A stretch of 64,000 bases of DNA from Branchiostoma floridae. Lineage: Eukaryota > Chordata > Leptocardii > Amphioxiformes > Branchiostomatidae. The notes below the pieces were generated by a model. That model was not told the origin of the DNA and searched no databases. It saw only the letters and a list, made by a program, of their open reading frames with translations. A program made the translations under genes and the position numbers. Numbering within the stretch: position 1 is the first letter of the stretch; every line of letters begins with the position of its first letter. The DNA is taken from positions 3,935,248 through 3,999,247 of the forward strand of contig NC_049979.1 in assembly GCF_000003815.2 (NCBI RefSeq). Direction: 5' to 3'. Positions 10,528 to 21,287 of this stretch are shown here, piece after piece.

Positions 10528-10881
10528 CAGGGCTCGAAATACTGGGTGCATGTGCACCCAGGTGCACCCAAAATTGGAGCTGTGCACCCAAGTATTTTCT
10601 GTGGGTGCACAGGGTGCACCCAAATATCTTCTTTACGTTTATGTATGTAAAGATGTCAAAGTATACTAGTATACATCATATTCTCGACATCTAAGTGTTA
10701 GAAAGATGATATAAATGTCTGTCATGGTACTTGTTTAAGAATTTGATAACTTGTAACTAAGTTTTATTATTAGGTTATTAGTTAAATTTAAGTGGTGCAC
10801 CCAAAAATTTTTTTGGTGCGCCCAATTTTTTAAGCTGGGTGCACCAGTGCACCTAATCCCAAAAATGAATTTCGAGCCCTG
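10528..10881. mobile_element. Non-autonomous DNA transposon, CAGGGCTCGAAAT ends, 5-bp TSD (inverted copy)
   Basis: A 354-bp element with ends CAGGGCTCGAAATAC and GAATTTCGAGCCCTG. Target duplication CTACA at 10523-10527 and 10882-10886. The interior is the reverse complement of 7143-7491, including the GGTGCACC words. Confidence 0.85.
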
Positions 10882-11082
10882 CTACAGTATGGTCAAACTC
10901 ACTGTAATTAGTCAGGAAGAGACTAATTAAGGCAGGCATTTCGGAAGAATCATGCAAGCGCATATAAAGTTTACTTGGAGCAAGACACTACAAGCCCTAA
11001 ATGAACTTGTAAAGTGTGTCATCATGTCATGTGTCACAGAGAGGAGGAAATGACGCAAGAGCTGATATGCGCCCATTTTGAA

Positions 11083-11256
11083 CTTTCGAATCGTCGAACC
11101 GCGCTTCGAACGTTCGAACGCCGCGTTCGGTTACCGAGGTGATCGAACTCGAACGAAGGCGCACCGAGCCTCTCCGTTAGTTTGAACCTCCCAGTCAGTC
11201 ACAACAACATTCGACAGGAGACATTAGACAGCGAGTTGAAGCAGAAATCATCTAAA
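11083..11256 (+). promoter_or_regulatory. TTCGAA-rich promoter and non-coding exon 1 of zinc-finger gene 1
   Basis: A block rich in TTCGAA, TCGAAC and GTTCGAAC palindromes is followed by TCTCCGTTAGTTTGAAC and CAGTCAGTCACAACAAC, then a short exon ending at 11256 in AAA|GTAAGTAC. The same ordered block precedes all four finger genes. The transcription start is inferred to lie between the palindromes and the donor. Confidence 0.65.
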
Positions 11257-12221
11257 GTAAGTACAAGTAGGACATTAATGTTATTGTTGGTGAAGATGGT
11301 TTATGAACAATAAGTTTTCTTTGGCATACGTTACTCAGATTCGTAATAGAAAACCAGACCAGACCAATGATGTCGAATCGACGTTTGAAACGTCCGACCG
11401 TTTACAACACTTATCCGGTTGTTCCTTATGTCTATGATGTAGTAACATTTGTGTTGATCTTGTATTGTGTATTTTATTACATGGATTACTAGCCTGAAAC
11501 CACTTTCGCTCATATTCGTCTGATTTTCTTCTGTGAAATAATGATCGGCATGGGGTGTATCGACGCTAGTTGCAATCTTTCGTTCGATTTCCAGAGACGC
11601 GTTTTTCTGAAACCTTCGCTAAGGCCCAATTTACGCTTGTTTCATGAATCTGTAGTACTACACATCGTAGTCTACTACAGTAGTAAAGTACAAATTCGCG
11701 TCCAGTTTGCACTGACTGACAAGAAGCCTAGCAGAACACCTTCTGTTCCCTGATCGCCGAGAAACTGTAGTGTGACCTAATGTGACCTATATCGAACTTT
11801 GACATGTAACGTTATATCGCGAGTGTGGATTTTACGCATGCTTTATGTTAATGAGTAAACATAGGTTATGTACATTTTGACACTATCTAAACAGTTGGTA
11901 ACTTGTTTAGAATAGGGTATAGATAACACTAGCCTGGATACCATCCGGTTAATACTTCGGTCATATGCTCGCTATTGCTACTCGTCTGGGGAACGGTATA
12001 TTAAAATATTTTGATGGTGATGATGTGGCTTCTAGAGCGCCCGTTCTAGACCGAACAGGCAATAACCATTTCAAGTTTCTTGGGTAGCAGAAGCGAACAT
12101 TAGGAGCGAATTATGGAACCAATCAGCCCCCTCGTCTGAAATTTGAACCAGAATCAAATATTCCAGGCGTTAGGAATGTCGAAGTTCCCAGAAGGAATGA
12201 GAGAAGATACTGTATATAGTG

Positions 12222-12394
12222 TAATCTCCAAGCAGATCCTACAATAGCATAAAATAGTACTAAACTGGCCAAGGAGTGTAGTCAGCCAAGAGGTGTACAT
12301 TTGCCCGGTAGCCAAACAAACCCTTAAGCCAGCTTCACTCCTCTGCCAGCTTTTGATACTATCTTATGCTACCGTAGGATCTGCTTAGAGATTA
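12222..12394. mobile_element. Mutator-like MITE, TAATCTCCAAGCAGATC ends
   Basis: Inverted ends TAATCTCCAAGCAGATCCTA and GGATCTGCTTAGAGATTA. Flanks TATATAGTG (12213-12221) and TATATAGTA (12395-12403) form a 9-bp target duplication with one change. It lies in the intron of zinc-finger gene 1. Confidence 0.8.
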
Positions 12395-12559
12395 TATATA
12401 GTACACAATAAACGTCGGAGCGAACTGCTATCTGGATGGTAGTATCAAAGTACCCAGGCTAAGATAACCAAGCTATCATTGTTTCTCACAGGAGCGTGTC
12501 CCACCGGTGTTCGTGCAGGGTGTACTGCAGAGAGTTCACTCAGTTCAGACAGCTAAGTC

Positions 12560-14317
12560 ATGCAACCTCGAAGTGACAAACCCTACAGGTGTGAGGAGTG
12601 CAGCAGACAGTTCAGTCAGCTGGGTCATCTAAAGACTCACGTACTCACACACTCAGGAGAAAAACCCTACAGGTGTGAGGAGTGCAGCAGGCAGTTCAGT
12701 CAGCTGGGTCATCTAAAGACTCACGTACTCACACACTCAGGAGAAAAACCCTACAGGTGTGAGGAGTGCAGCAGGCAGTTCAGTCAGCTGGGTCATCTAA
12801 AGACTCACATGCGCACTCACACAGGTGAGAAACCCTTCAAGTGTGAGGAGTGCAGCAAGCAGTTCAGTCAGCTGGGTCATCTAAATATTCACATACAGAC
12901 ACACACCGGGGGAAAACCCTACAGGTGTGAGGAGTGCAGCAAGCAATTCCGTCAGCTTCCTCATCTAAAGAAACACATACGCACTCACACAGGTGAGAAA
13001 CCCTACAGATGTGAGGAATGTAGCAGACAGTTCAGTAGCTTGAGTCATCTTAAGTCTCATATGAGAATACATACCGGGGAGAAACCCTACAGATGTGAGA
13101 AGTGCGGCAGGCAGTTCAGTGAGTTGTGTACTCTGAAGAGTCACGTGAGGACTCACACAGGTGAGAAACCCTACAGGTGTGAGAACTGTACCAAGCAATT
13201 CAGTAGAATGTATCATTTAAAGACTCACATGCGCACTCACACCGGTGAGAAACCCTACAAGTGTGAGGAGTGCAGTATGCAGTTCAGCCATCTCAGTACC
13301 CTGAAGAACCACATCCGCACTCACACGGGGGAGAAACCTTACAAGTGTGAGGAGTGCGGCAGGCGATTCGCTCAGTCGGGTGATCTGAAGCAGCACGTGC
13401 GGACACACACAGGTGAAAACCCCTACAGATGTGAGGAGTGCAGCAGTCAGTTCAGTAGGAGACATCATCTAAAGACTCACATGCGCACTCACACAGGTGA
13501 GAAACCCTTCAAGTGTGATGAGTGCAGCAAGAAGTTCAGTCAGATGGGTACTCTGCAGACTCACATACAGACACACACTGGGGAGAAACCCTACAGGTGT
13601 GAGGAATGCGGCAGGCAATTCCGTCAGCTTGCTCATTTAAAGAAACACATACGTACTCACACAGGTGAGAAACCTTACAGATGTGAGGAATGTAGCAAAC
13701 AGTTCAGTTGCTTGGGTCATCTTAAGTCTCATATGAGAATACACACCGGGGAGAAACCCTACAGATGTGAGAAGTGCGGCAGGCAGTTCAGTGAGTTGTA
13801 TGCTCTGAAGAGTCACGTGCGGACTCACACAGGTGAGAAACCCTACAGATGTGAGGAATGTAACGGGCGATTCAGGAGAATGGATCATCTAAAGACTCAC
13901 AAGCGCACTCACACCGGTGAGAAACCCTACAAGTGTGAAGCATGTGGCAAGCAGTTCAGTACGCTGAGTGCTATGAAGACTCACATGCGCACTCACACAG
14001 GAGAGAAACCCTACAGGTGTGAGGGGTGCAGCAGGCAGTTCAGTGAGCTGGGTCATCTGAAGTCCCATATGCGCACCCACACAGGGGAAAAACCCTTCAG
14101 GTGTGAGGAGTGCAGCAGGCAGTTCAGTCAGCCGGGCAGTCTAAAGACTCACATGCGCTCTCACACTGGGGAGAAACCTTACAAGTGTGAGCAGTGTAGT
14201 AAACAGTTTAGTCATCTGTGTCATCTTAAGACTCACATACGGACTCACATTGGTGCAAAACCCTCCCAGTGCGACGCGTACACGGTACAGCGTACAGCGC
14301 ACAGACCCGAGTGCTGA
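12560..14317 (+). CDS. C2H2 zinc-finger protein 1 (20 fingers)
   Basis: A single coding exon (585 aa) follows a CACAG acceptor at 12490-12491. An in-frame TAA two codons before ATG 12560 fixes the start. It encodes 20 complete fingers of the form YxCEECxxQFxxLxxLKxHxxTH with TGEKP linkers and no KRAB, SCAN, BTB or SET domain. Fingers 1-3 have the same contact helix (QLGHLKT), and the first two units differ by about one base. Fingers 5-9 and 13-17 are a duplicated five-finger block, period eight fingers. Finger 21 has lost its second cysteine, and beyond the stop another finger remnant continues in a different frame (14320-14400), so the C-terminus has been shortened by a frameshift. A sequence-specific nuclear DNA-binding role is inferred from the family. 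Confidence 0.93.
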   Translation: MQPRSDKPYRCEECSRQFSQLGHLKTHVLTHSGEKPYRCEECSRQFSQLGHLKTHVLTHSGEKPYRCEECSRQFSQLGHLKTHMRTHTGEKPFKCEECSKQFSQLGHLNIHIQTHTGGKPYRCEECSKQFRQLPHLKKHIRTHTGEKPYRCEECSRQFSSLSHLKSHMRIHTGEKPYRCEKCGRQFSELCTLKSHVRTHTGEKPYRCENCTKQFSRMYHLKTHMRTHTGEKPYKCEECSMQFSHLSTLKNHIRTHTGEKPYKCEECGRRFAQSGDLKQHVRTHTGENPYRCEECSSQFSRRHHLKTHMRTHTGEKPFKCDECSKKFSQMGTLQTHIQTHTGEKPYRCEECGRQFRQLAHLKKHIRTHTGEKPYRCEECSKQFSCLGHLKSHMRIHTGEKPYRCEKCGRQFSELYALKSHVRTHTGEKPYRCEECNGRFRRMDHLKTHKRTHTGEKPYKCEACGKQFSTLSAMKTHMRTHTGEKPYRCEGCSRQFSELGHLKSHMRTHTGEKPFRCEECSRQFSQPGSLKTHMRSHTGEKPYKCEQCSKQFSHLCHLKTHIRTHIGAKPSQCDAYTVQRTAHRPEC

Positions 14318-14489
14318 CTCACAAAAGGGAGAAACGCTACAGGTGTGAGGAGTGCAGCAAGTGGTTGAGAGTTGAACAGAGATATATAATAACTCGCACA
14401 GGTAAACCTGTGTACTGTGACCCGTGCATATGTTTAGCTGTACTGGATATTACAAGAAAACACGACCTTGTCCCTACGAGTTGAGGGTA

Positions 14490-15400
14490 GAAGAAAACTA
14501 TATTTACTTTGTTAAACTTGATAAAGAGGAATTGAGGTATGTTGACCATGTAGTTGTTTTTCCTGTGAAGACAGGAAATAGTTGTCGATATAAGTTTCTT
14601 GCTATTGTTTCTTTACGACAAGAAATAGTCGTAGAGATAATTATATGATTGTGCGTCATTTGTTAGTACAATAATAGGAAATAGTGGTAGGAACACTTTT
14701 GTTGGTTCGAGTGTGAAAAATGGCCGAAGGGATAAGGCTGACGTCATTGTTGGTTCAAGTAAAGGCCTGTCATAGACTATGTTTAAGGCTTTCGTAACTG
14801 TTGTCTGAACGATATGAAATAGCTTTAGAGATAACTTTATTCTTGCAATTGTTGACTTTGTTCTTGTTGGTGGTAGGGAATTTGTATGTACAACATTGTT
14901 CGTTAATCGATAGAAAAAAGTTATATAAGTTTGTTGATAAGTCGTGAAATTTATGAGAAAACTTCGTTTCACTGTTGCGTCACGCCGGGAAACTCGAATA
15001 AGCCTGTCATTGTTGATTTTATGATAGAGAAGTTCAAAGCTAGGGATACGTTTGTTGGCATAGTGGTTCAATGATAGGAAAGCTTTATAAAATGTTTTCG
15101 TCACTTCGCCAAACGATCGGCAACAGGATTACTGCGTTCTTGTTATCTGTTTGACGATTGGAAAGTTTTAGGTACAACATTGTTCGTTGAGTCATAGTGA
15201 TACACTAGTCTGTTATGTATTGTTGGTTGGACGAAAGAAAGTAATTAATCTACAAGAAACGCCTTTTTCACTGTTGGTTCCACGACAGGAAAGTCGTTAA
15301 GAGAACATCATGAATATTGGTTCATGTTTAGAAATAAACAAGTTTTTTTTTCATGACAGCAGTCTGGTGTGAGTTGCTTGTAAATTGTGATGACTTTAGT
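14490..15400 (+). repeat. Degenerate ~50-bp tail repeat behind zinc-finger gene 1
   Basis: Recurring phrases such as GTTGGTTCAA, GATAGGAAA(A/G)T, AGTCATAGAGATAA and CTTTGTTGTC repeat at roughly 45-70 bp steps with heavy divergence. The same phrases follow the other finger genes (19130-19830, 22720-23110, 28280-28690). No coding potential. Confidence 0.6.
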
Positions 15401-15807
15401 GAAAACATTTTGCCATTTGACACGGCAGTTTTACAAATATTTGCACATACGCACACATCTTAGAACTCATCACTCGTTTCACATTTCGCGAGACTATCTT
15501 CAAACTGACAAAATGTCGTTTTCAGGTACGGGAAAATCAAATTTTTCAAGTTTATGTAAGTTAATTTAAACTTAAAATATGCAAATAAGGATGTACCGAC
15601 AGCCAGAGTACCCCGCGTTCTTTTGCTCCATTCTTAGTTAACGTATGGCTGTTTTACACGTATGTTTTGAAATTGTTATACTAGACCTCGTAGACAACTT
15701 CTCACGTAGACTACAGCTTTGTGTCCGCTTTACACTCACTCACAGGACGCCTGATACATCAGGACACCTGCAGTGAAGCTGTAGTGATCTAATGTGTCGA
15801 TTGTAAG

Positions 15808-16061
15808 ATTTTCGAATCGTCGAACCACGCTTCGAAAGTTCGAACATCGATAAAGCCGAACGTGAGGTTCGGTAACCATGATCGAACTCGAACGAACGCA
15901 TTTCCGTTAGTTTGAACTTTCCAGTCGTGTCAGTCACAACATAGCCTGAGTACCGTCCTCCGTAGTGACCGCTGGCGCACTACTTTCGCTTGCTAACCGT
16001 GTCACAACAAGCTTCAAAGGTGAGGCAAGACAGCCGAGTTGGAAGCAGAAATTAGTGAAAA
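15808..16061 (+). promoter_or_regulatory. TTCGAA-rich promoter and exon 1 of zinc-finger gene 2
   Basis: Paralogue of 11083-11256: TTCGAATCGTCGAACCACGC, CTCGAACGAACG, CCGTTAGTTTGAAC and CAGTCACAAC. An inserted ~60 bp separates the block from the exon, which ends ATTAGTGAAAA|GTAAGTAT at 16061. The upstream flank (CCGCTTTACACTCACTCACAGGA) is shared with gene 3. Confidence 0.65.
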
Positions 16062-16849
16062 GTAAGTATAGGTAGGGCACCTTTCGTTGCTTGTACGGAG
16101 AGTATCAACAAAAATACCTTTCTTTGCTAACGTTAGGTTCATCTGATTTCTATCATCGCTACCAACTGAAACCATTTCAGTCTGTCGTTCGGTTTCAGCA
16201 CGCTCGTGTTGTCCATATACCGACGTGGTGCTGCTGTATCTGTATCTAACCATAACCGGTATATGTGTTGATGAGTTATGTTTTTTGTTAAATCCTTAGT
16301 TATCAAATGCAGGTCAAACCTATCCTATGTACATATAACACTTGAACATCATAGTACGATGGTAGACTTTCTTCCAACACAAAGTTGTACAAGGATCAAA
16401 TTTTCAACAACCACTGTCGTCTTCTTCAGGATCAATAATGACTGATAAATTAAGAACATAAACTCGCGAGAGTTACAGACACGTGATCTATTGACACGTG
16501 ATCTTACGGATACGTGACGTCAGCAATTGGTCAAACGTGCCAGGACAGTTTCTAACGGCCTCTGTCGCTGTTAAGTGATGGCTGGAGTACCCGGATATGA
16601 TGTATATGGCCTTCTTTATACCTATCACAATGTAGCCCTGTTCAGTGTCCAGTGTTTGAAGAACGTTTAGCATTGCACTATGATTACCACCAACACGTAC
16701 AAATGAGCTTCCATAATAGCTTGAAAATCAGTTCCTTCCAGCAAATTTATCTGTATATAAATAAACAAATGTCCCAACCATTTGCCTTCAGTAAGTTTTC
16801 CTTTCCTGACCAGAGGAGCGAACCGTACCCAGATACACACAGAATACAT

Positions 16850-16967
16850 GCAACACGGTGTATTCCGTATCACCCCGACCGCGGGTAGGATCGCTCGAAA
16901 GCCGGAGGGAGATCCGACCCGCGGGAGGGCCTGGACCGAGGTTGATGCGGAATACACCGTGTGGTAT
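16850..16967. mobile_element. Inverted-repeat element with ACACGGTGTATTCCG arms, copy 1
   Basis: Arms CAACACGGTGTATTCCGTATC and GATGCGGAATACACCGTGTGG surround a CG-rich centre with its own inner inverted repeat (GACCGCGGG / CCCGCGG). Intron of zinc-finger gene 2. Confidence 0.7.
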
Positions 16968-17218
16968 TTTATTCTTATGTCATACCTGTGACGCGAAAAC
17001 GTTCGATACGGGTGTCCCGGACCGGGTGATAACTTTCCGTACGGCCCGGGCTCTAAGTTGTATCACACGGGCTCTATTCGAATAAATCGAAGTATTTCGA
17101 GCGGGACGAGTGTGGCGCCGTCGAAGATTCGAATACCTGATTCGGACATTAGAACATTACTGTTGTAACTCTTTTTGTTCTAGGGCACCAAATTTGTTCA
17201 ACTTCTGGCGCATCAAAA

Positions 17219-17371
17219 CATGTATTTTCTCAGGTGGGTATGACATAAATAAAATACAACACGGTGTATTCCGCATCACCCTCGGTCGCGGTCGGGCTTG
17301 TACCTCGGGTGATACGGAATACACCGTGTTGTATTCTATATGTATCATACCCACCCGAAAAATAAACACAT
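17219..17371. mobile_element. Inverted-repeat element with ACACGGTGTATTCCG arms, copy 2
   Basis: Longer arms than copy 1: CAGGTGGGTATGAC then ATACAACACGGTGTATTCCG, mirrored by CGGAATACACCGTGTTGTAT then GTATCATACCCACC. The pairing runs over more than 45 bp per arm, and the inner loop is only ~25 bp. Confidence 0.75.
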
Positions 17372-17643
17372 TTCAATGTGAAAAGTTCAGAAAATCGGTG
17401 TCCTCGAACGTGTAACAACAGCAATGCACTCCAAAGTCCGAGTCCGGTATTCGAATTTTCCACCGCACCGCCCTCGGCGCGCGCGGAGTACGTTCGATGT
17501 ATTCGATGGAACGTTATATGAAACGTTATCGCGGCCCAGGTATTATATAAAAAGGCTATTCAATTTTGATTGTTGATCTTCACAGGAGTGTAACCCCACC
17601 GGTGTGAGGAGTGCAGCAGGCTGTGTAGTCAACTGGTCCGACG

Positions 17644-18831
17644 ATGCAGCATCAAGTTGAGAAACCCTACAGGTGTGAGGAGTGCGACTGGCAGTTCGGT
17701 AGGCTGGGTGACCTGAAGAGACGCGTTCGGACTCACACGGGGCGACCCTACAGGTGTGAGGCGTGCGGCAAGCAGTTTAGACAGTTCCAACACCTGAAAA
17801 GACACGTGCGGACTAACACAGGGGAGAAACCCTACATGTGTGAGAAGTGTGGCATTCAGTTCAATGAGCCACGTAATCTAAAGACTCACATCCGGACTCA
17901 CACAGGTGAGAAACCCTACATGTGCGAAGCGTGCGGCAGACAGTTCAGTAGGCTGAGTACTCTGAAGTCTCACATGCGGACTCACACTGGTGAAAAACCT
18001 TACAAATGTGAGGAGTGCAGCAGGCAGTTCAGTCAGCTGGGAGCTCTGAAGAGTCATATACGTACTCACACAGGGGAGAAACCTTACAGGTGTGAGGCGT
18101 GCAGCAAGAAATTCAATCATTTGGGTAATCTGAAGACTCACATACGAACTCACACCGGGGAGAAACCGTACAAATGTGAGCAGTGCAGCAGGCAGTTCAG
18201 CAGAATAGATCATCTTAACTTTCACTTACGAACTCACACAGGTGTGAGTAGTGCAGGCAGTGAACTGGGAAGTCTGAAGAACCACACGCGCACTCACACA
18301 GGTGAGAAATCTTACAAATGTGAGGAGTGCAGCAGACAGTTCAGTCTATTGAATAGTCTGAAGTCTCACATGCGGACTCACACAGGTGAGAAACCCTATA
18401 TGTGTGAGAAGTGCGGCATTCAGTTTAATGATCTACGTAATCTAAAGACTCACATGAACACTCACACAGGTGAAAAACCATACAGGTGCGAAGCGTGCGG
18501 GAGACAGTTCAGTAGGCTGAGTACTCTGAAGTCTCACATGCGCATTCACACTGGTGAAAAACCTTACAGATGTGAGGAGTGCGGCAGGCAGTTCAGTCAG
18601 CTGGGAGCTCTGAAGAGTCACATGCGTACTCACACAGGAGAGAAACCCTACAAATGTGAGACGTGCAGCAAGAAATTCAATCATTTGGGTCATCTAAAGA
18701 CTCACATACGAACTCACACCGGGGAGAAACCGTACAAATGTGAGCAGTGCAGCAGGCAGTTCAGCAGAATAGATAATCTTAACTTTCACTTACGAACTCA
18801 CACAGGTCTGAGTAGTGCAGCAGGCAGTTGA
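17644..18831 (+). CDS. C2H2 zinc-finger protein 2 (13 fingers plus a half finger)
   Basis: A single coding exon (395 aa) after the acceptor at 17584-17585; an in-frame TAG upstream supports ATG 17644 ([14 protein letters not shown]). Finger 1 has Arg for its first zinc-binding His and a shortened linker; finger 2 has Asn for its last His. Fingers 3-7 plus a truncated finger (THTGVSSAGSELGSLKNH) are repeated as fingers 10-14 plus the same truncation. In the second copy a small insertion (GCAGCAGGCAG for GCAGGCAG) throws the frame and gives the stop. The 5' UTR holds a finger-like CEECSRLCSQL in another frame. There is no effector domain, so only a DNA-binding role can be inferred. Confidence 0.92.
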   Translation: MQHQVEKPYRCEECDWQFGRLGDLKRRVRTHTGRPYRCEACGKQFRQFQHLKRHVRTNTGEKPYMCEKCGIQFNEPRNLKTHIRTHTGEKPYMCEACGRQFSRLSTLKSHMRTHTGEKPYKCEECSRQFSQLGALKSHIRTHTGEKPYRCEACSKKFNHLGNLKTHIRTHTGEKPYKCEQCSRQFSRIDHLNFHLRTHTGVSSAGSELGSLKNHTRTHTGEKSYKCEECSRQFSLLNSLKSHMRTHTGEKPYMCEKCGIQFNDLRNLKTHMNTHTGEKPYRCEACGRQFSRLSTLKSHMRIHTGEKPYRCEECGRQFSQLGALKSHMRTHTGEKPYKCETCSKKFNHLGHLKTHIRTHTGEKPYKCEQCSRQFSRIDNLNFHLRTHTGLSSAAGS

Positions 18832-18990
18832 ACTGGGAAGTCTGAATGCTCACATGCGCACTCACACAGGTGAGAAACCGTGCAGTTGTGAGGAACGCAA
18901 CAATCAATTCAGTAGGCTAGCTGATTACTCACATGCGGGCACCGGTGAGAGACCTAACAAATGTGAACGGGGGAAATATGTGCTCTGTCC
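18832..18990 (+). pseudogene. Frameshifted finger remnants behind zinc-finger gene 2
   Basis: In the +1 frame the sequence reads [21 protein letters not shown] and then NNQFSRLADYSHAGTGERPNKC. These are two fingers with lost zinc ligands that were once continuous with the preceding gene. Confidence 0.75.
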
Positions 18991-19129
18991 CCAACACGAG
19001 TGTTGCTTGAATTTGCTCATTGATAAAACAATTCCATCAGTATAAGGCTATGTTGATTTGATTACATGGGTGACATCCTCTGAAAACCCCAAAACCGATG
19101 CGAGCGCGTGAATTTTAAAAGAAAATTGG

Positions 19130-19830
19130 TAGTGATAACTTTTTGCAGTTGTTTGTTCAATAATAGGAAATAGTCATAGAGATAACATTGTTATCATCGT
19201 TGGTTCCATAATAGGAAGTAGCCATCATGATCAAATATATAATTTCATGTTTTGGTACAACAGTAGGGACTATTCATGTATATATAGAAACTTTGTTGTC
19301 ATGAGTTCGACGATCAAGACTTTTAAAAAGTCATAAACCTTGTGAAGTTAAGATTGTCATAGTTCGCTTTACAAGTCATAGGAACAGCATTGTTTGTTCA
19401 CCTTTGGAAAAAGTCATAGCTATAAATTTGTTGCCATCGTTGATTCAATGATAGAAAAAGTGGTAGCTAGGGATAAGTTTATTGCCATTGACATTGTTGC
19501 ATTGGTTCATACACTTTATAAAAGGATTTCGTCTCTGTCAACGGTAGGATATAGTCAAAGAGATAACTTTGTTCTCGTTGTTGGTTTGGCGATTAGAAAG
19601 TTGTAGGTACGACGTTAATCGATAGAAAAGTTCTAGGTATAAGTTTGTCGCCATTGTTAGTGAACAACAGGGAATAGTCATAGGAATAAGCTAGTCTCTT
19701 ATTATTGTTATATGAAAGTCGTGAACTTTATAGAAAATACATTTTGTCAATATTGGTTCAACGACAGAAATTATAGGAAGAACATCGAGAACTTTGTATA
19801 CTTTATACGTCCATTAGCTGACATACAAAC
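19130..19830 (+). repeat. Degenerate tail repeat behind zinc-finger gene 2
   Basis: Phrases TTGTTCAATAATAGGAAATAG, GTCATAGAGATAACATTGTT and GTTGGTTCCATAATAGGAAG recur at about 50-65 bp. Same family as 14490-15400. After it, 20031-20120 matches 15410-15510 closely, part of the segmental duplication. Confidence 0.6.
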
Positions 19831-20457
19831 TTTACAAATTTTACTCAACTAATCTTCCTGGACATATGGTATGTAAAGATACGAACATAACACATACAAG
19901 TACTTACAGTTATTTACAGAGAACATTGTTGGTTCATCGTTCTTCAAGTAATCCATGGCCAGGTTTTGCCATTACAGCTGTCTGGTGTGAGTTGCTTGTA
20001 AGATGTGATGTTTTAGTCGTAATTTTTTTTGCCATTTGACAAGGCAATATTTGCAAATACGCACACATCATCTTAGAACTCTAGTTCCACATTTCGCAAG
20101 ACTATCTTCAAATTGACAAATTTCCGACTTTTCAGGAAAGGGAAAATCATAAATTATTCAGGCTTATTTAGTTCACTTAAACTTAAAACATGCAAATAAG
20201 GAAGTATCGACAGCCAGACTACCGCAAGCTGCTAGAAGGCTTTAGGCGGGCTCCTGGTGCCATGTGTTCTTTCGCTACATTCTTAGTTAACTTATGCCCG
20301 TTTTACACTTGTGTTGTGAAATTATTATACTAGACCTCGTAGACTACTTCTCACGTAGACTACAGCTTTGTGTCCGCTTTACACCCACTCACAGGAAGCC
20401 TAATACATCATCAAGACACCTGCAGTGAAGCTGTAGTGATCTAATGTGACCATTGTG

Positions 20458-20657
20458 AGATTTTCGAATCGTCGAACCACGCTTCGAACGTTCGAACATT
20501 GATAACGCCGAACGTGATGTTCTGTTTCCATGGTGATCGAGCTCGAACCGAGCATCTCCGTTAGTTTGAACTTTCCAGTACAGCAGTCGAGTCAGTGACA
20601 ACACATTGGACTCGCTTGGTGACCAGACAACAGACCTGAGTTAGAAGCAGAGATAAA
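20458..20657 (+). promoter_or_regulatory. TTCGAA-rich promoter and exon 1 of zinc-finger gene 3
   Basis: TTTTCGAATCGTCGAACCACG, CTTCGAACGTTCGAAC, GATCGAGCTCGAACC, CCGTTAGTTTGAAC and GTCAGTGACAAC occur in the same order as in the other units. The donor has changed: the exon ends AAA|GTACAG at 20657, or at CAG|GTAGGA six bases on. Confidence 0.6.
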
Positions 20658-21287
20658 GTACAGGTAGGACTTTTACCGCTGGTAGGATGACTTATCACGA
20701 AAGGGAGGGTTCTTTTTGCCATACCGCATACGCCGGCTACGTAGGATTCGACTGATTCTTTTTCTTTGTCAGAAATGGACGCCATCGGCAGTTGCAATCT
20801 TTCGTTCGAGTATGGTTATGGTATTCATGGCAATACGTCTTGGGGGTGAAACGCATAGAAACTAGAATTGATATCGATAACAGACGCCCGTCAATAACAT
20901 GATGATGCAAGTTATTATTTTGACATCGGAATCTCGGCTGAAAATTTTCTGTAAACTCTGGTATTCATCCTATCCAACCTTCGCTGGTCGCTTCTCTTTA
21001 AAATAGACTGACCCCGGTTCTCATGTTTACCTCTTTGGCACTTCGATCATTGATTTTTTAAGGTATGGAATATTTCTCAGAACCAATGTAACCGAGGTTG
21101 AACTTCCGAGTGCCTGTTCGATCCTTGTCAATTTTACAGGAGACCCTACGACTTTGGCCGGGGACAATCTGAGATGAGTTCTTGCTTATCATATTGTGGA
21201 AATATCTTTAAAAATCATAATGCCAATCATTAACGCAATCGTACTCGTTAACACAGGAGTGTACCCCATCGGTTCAGTCGACTGGCC

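Noticed and set aside
12965-14080. Several minus-strand ORFs opposite the zinc-finger exons, also at 17878-18693, 21189-22139 and 25737-26522
   Set aside because: Antisense shadows: the 84-bp finger period lacks stops in one reverse frame. No start or splice context, and no domain.
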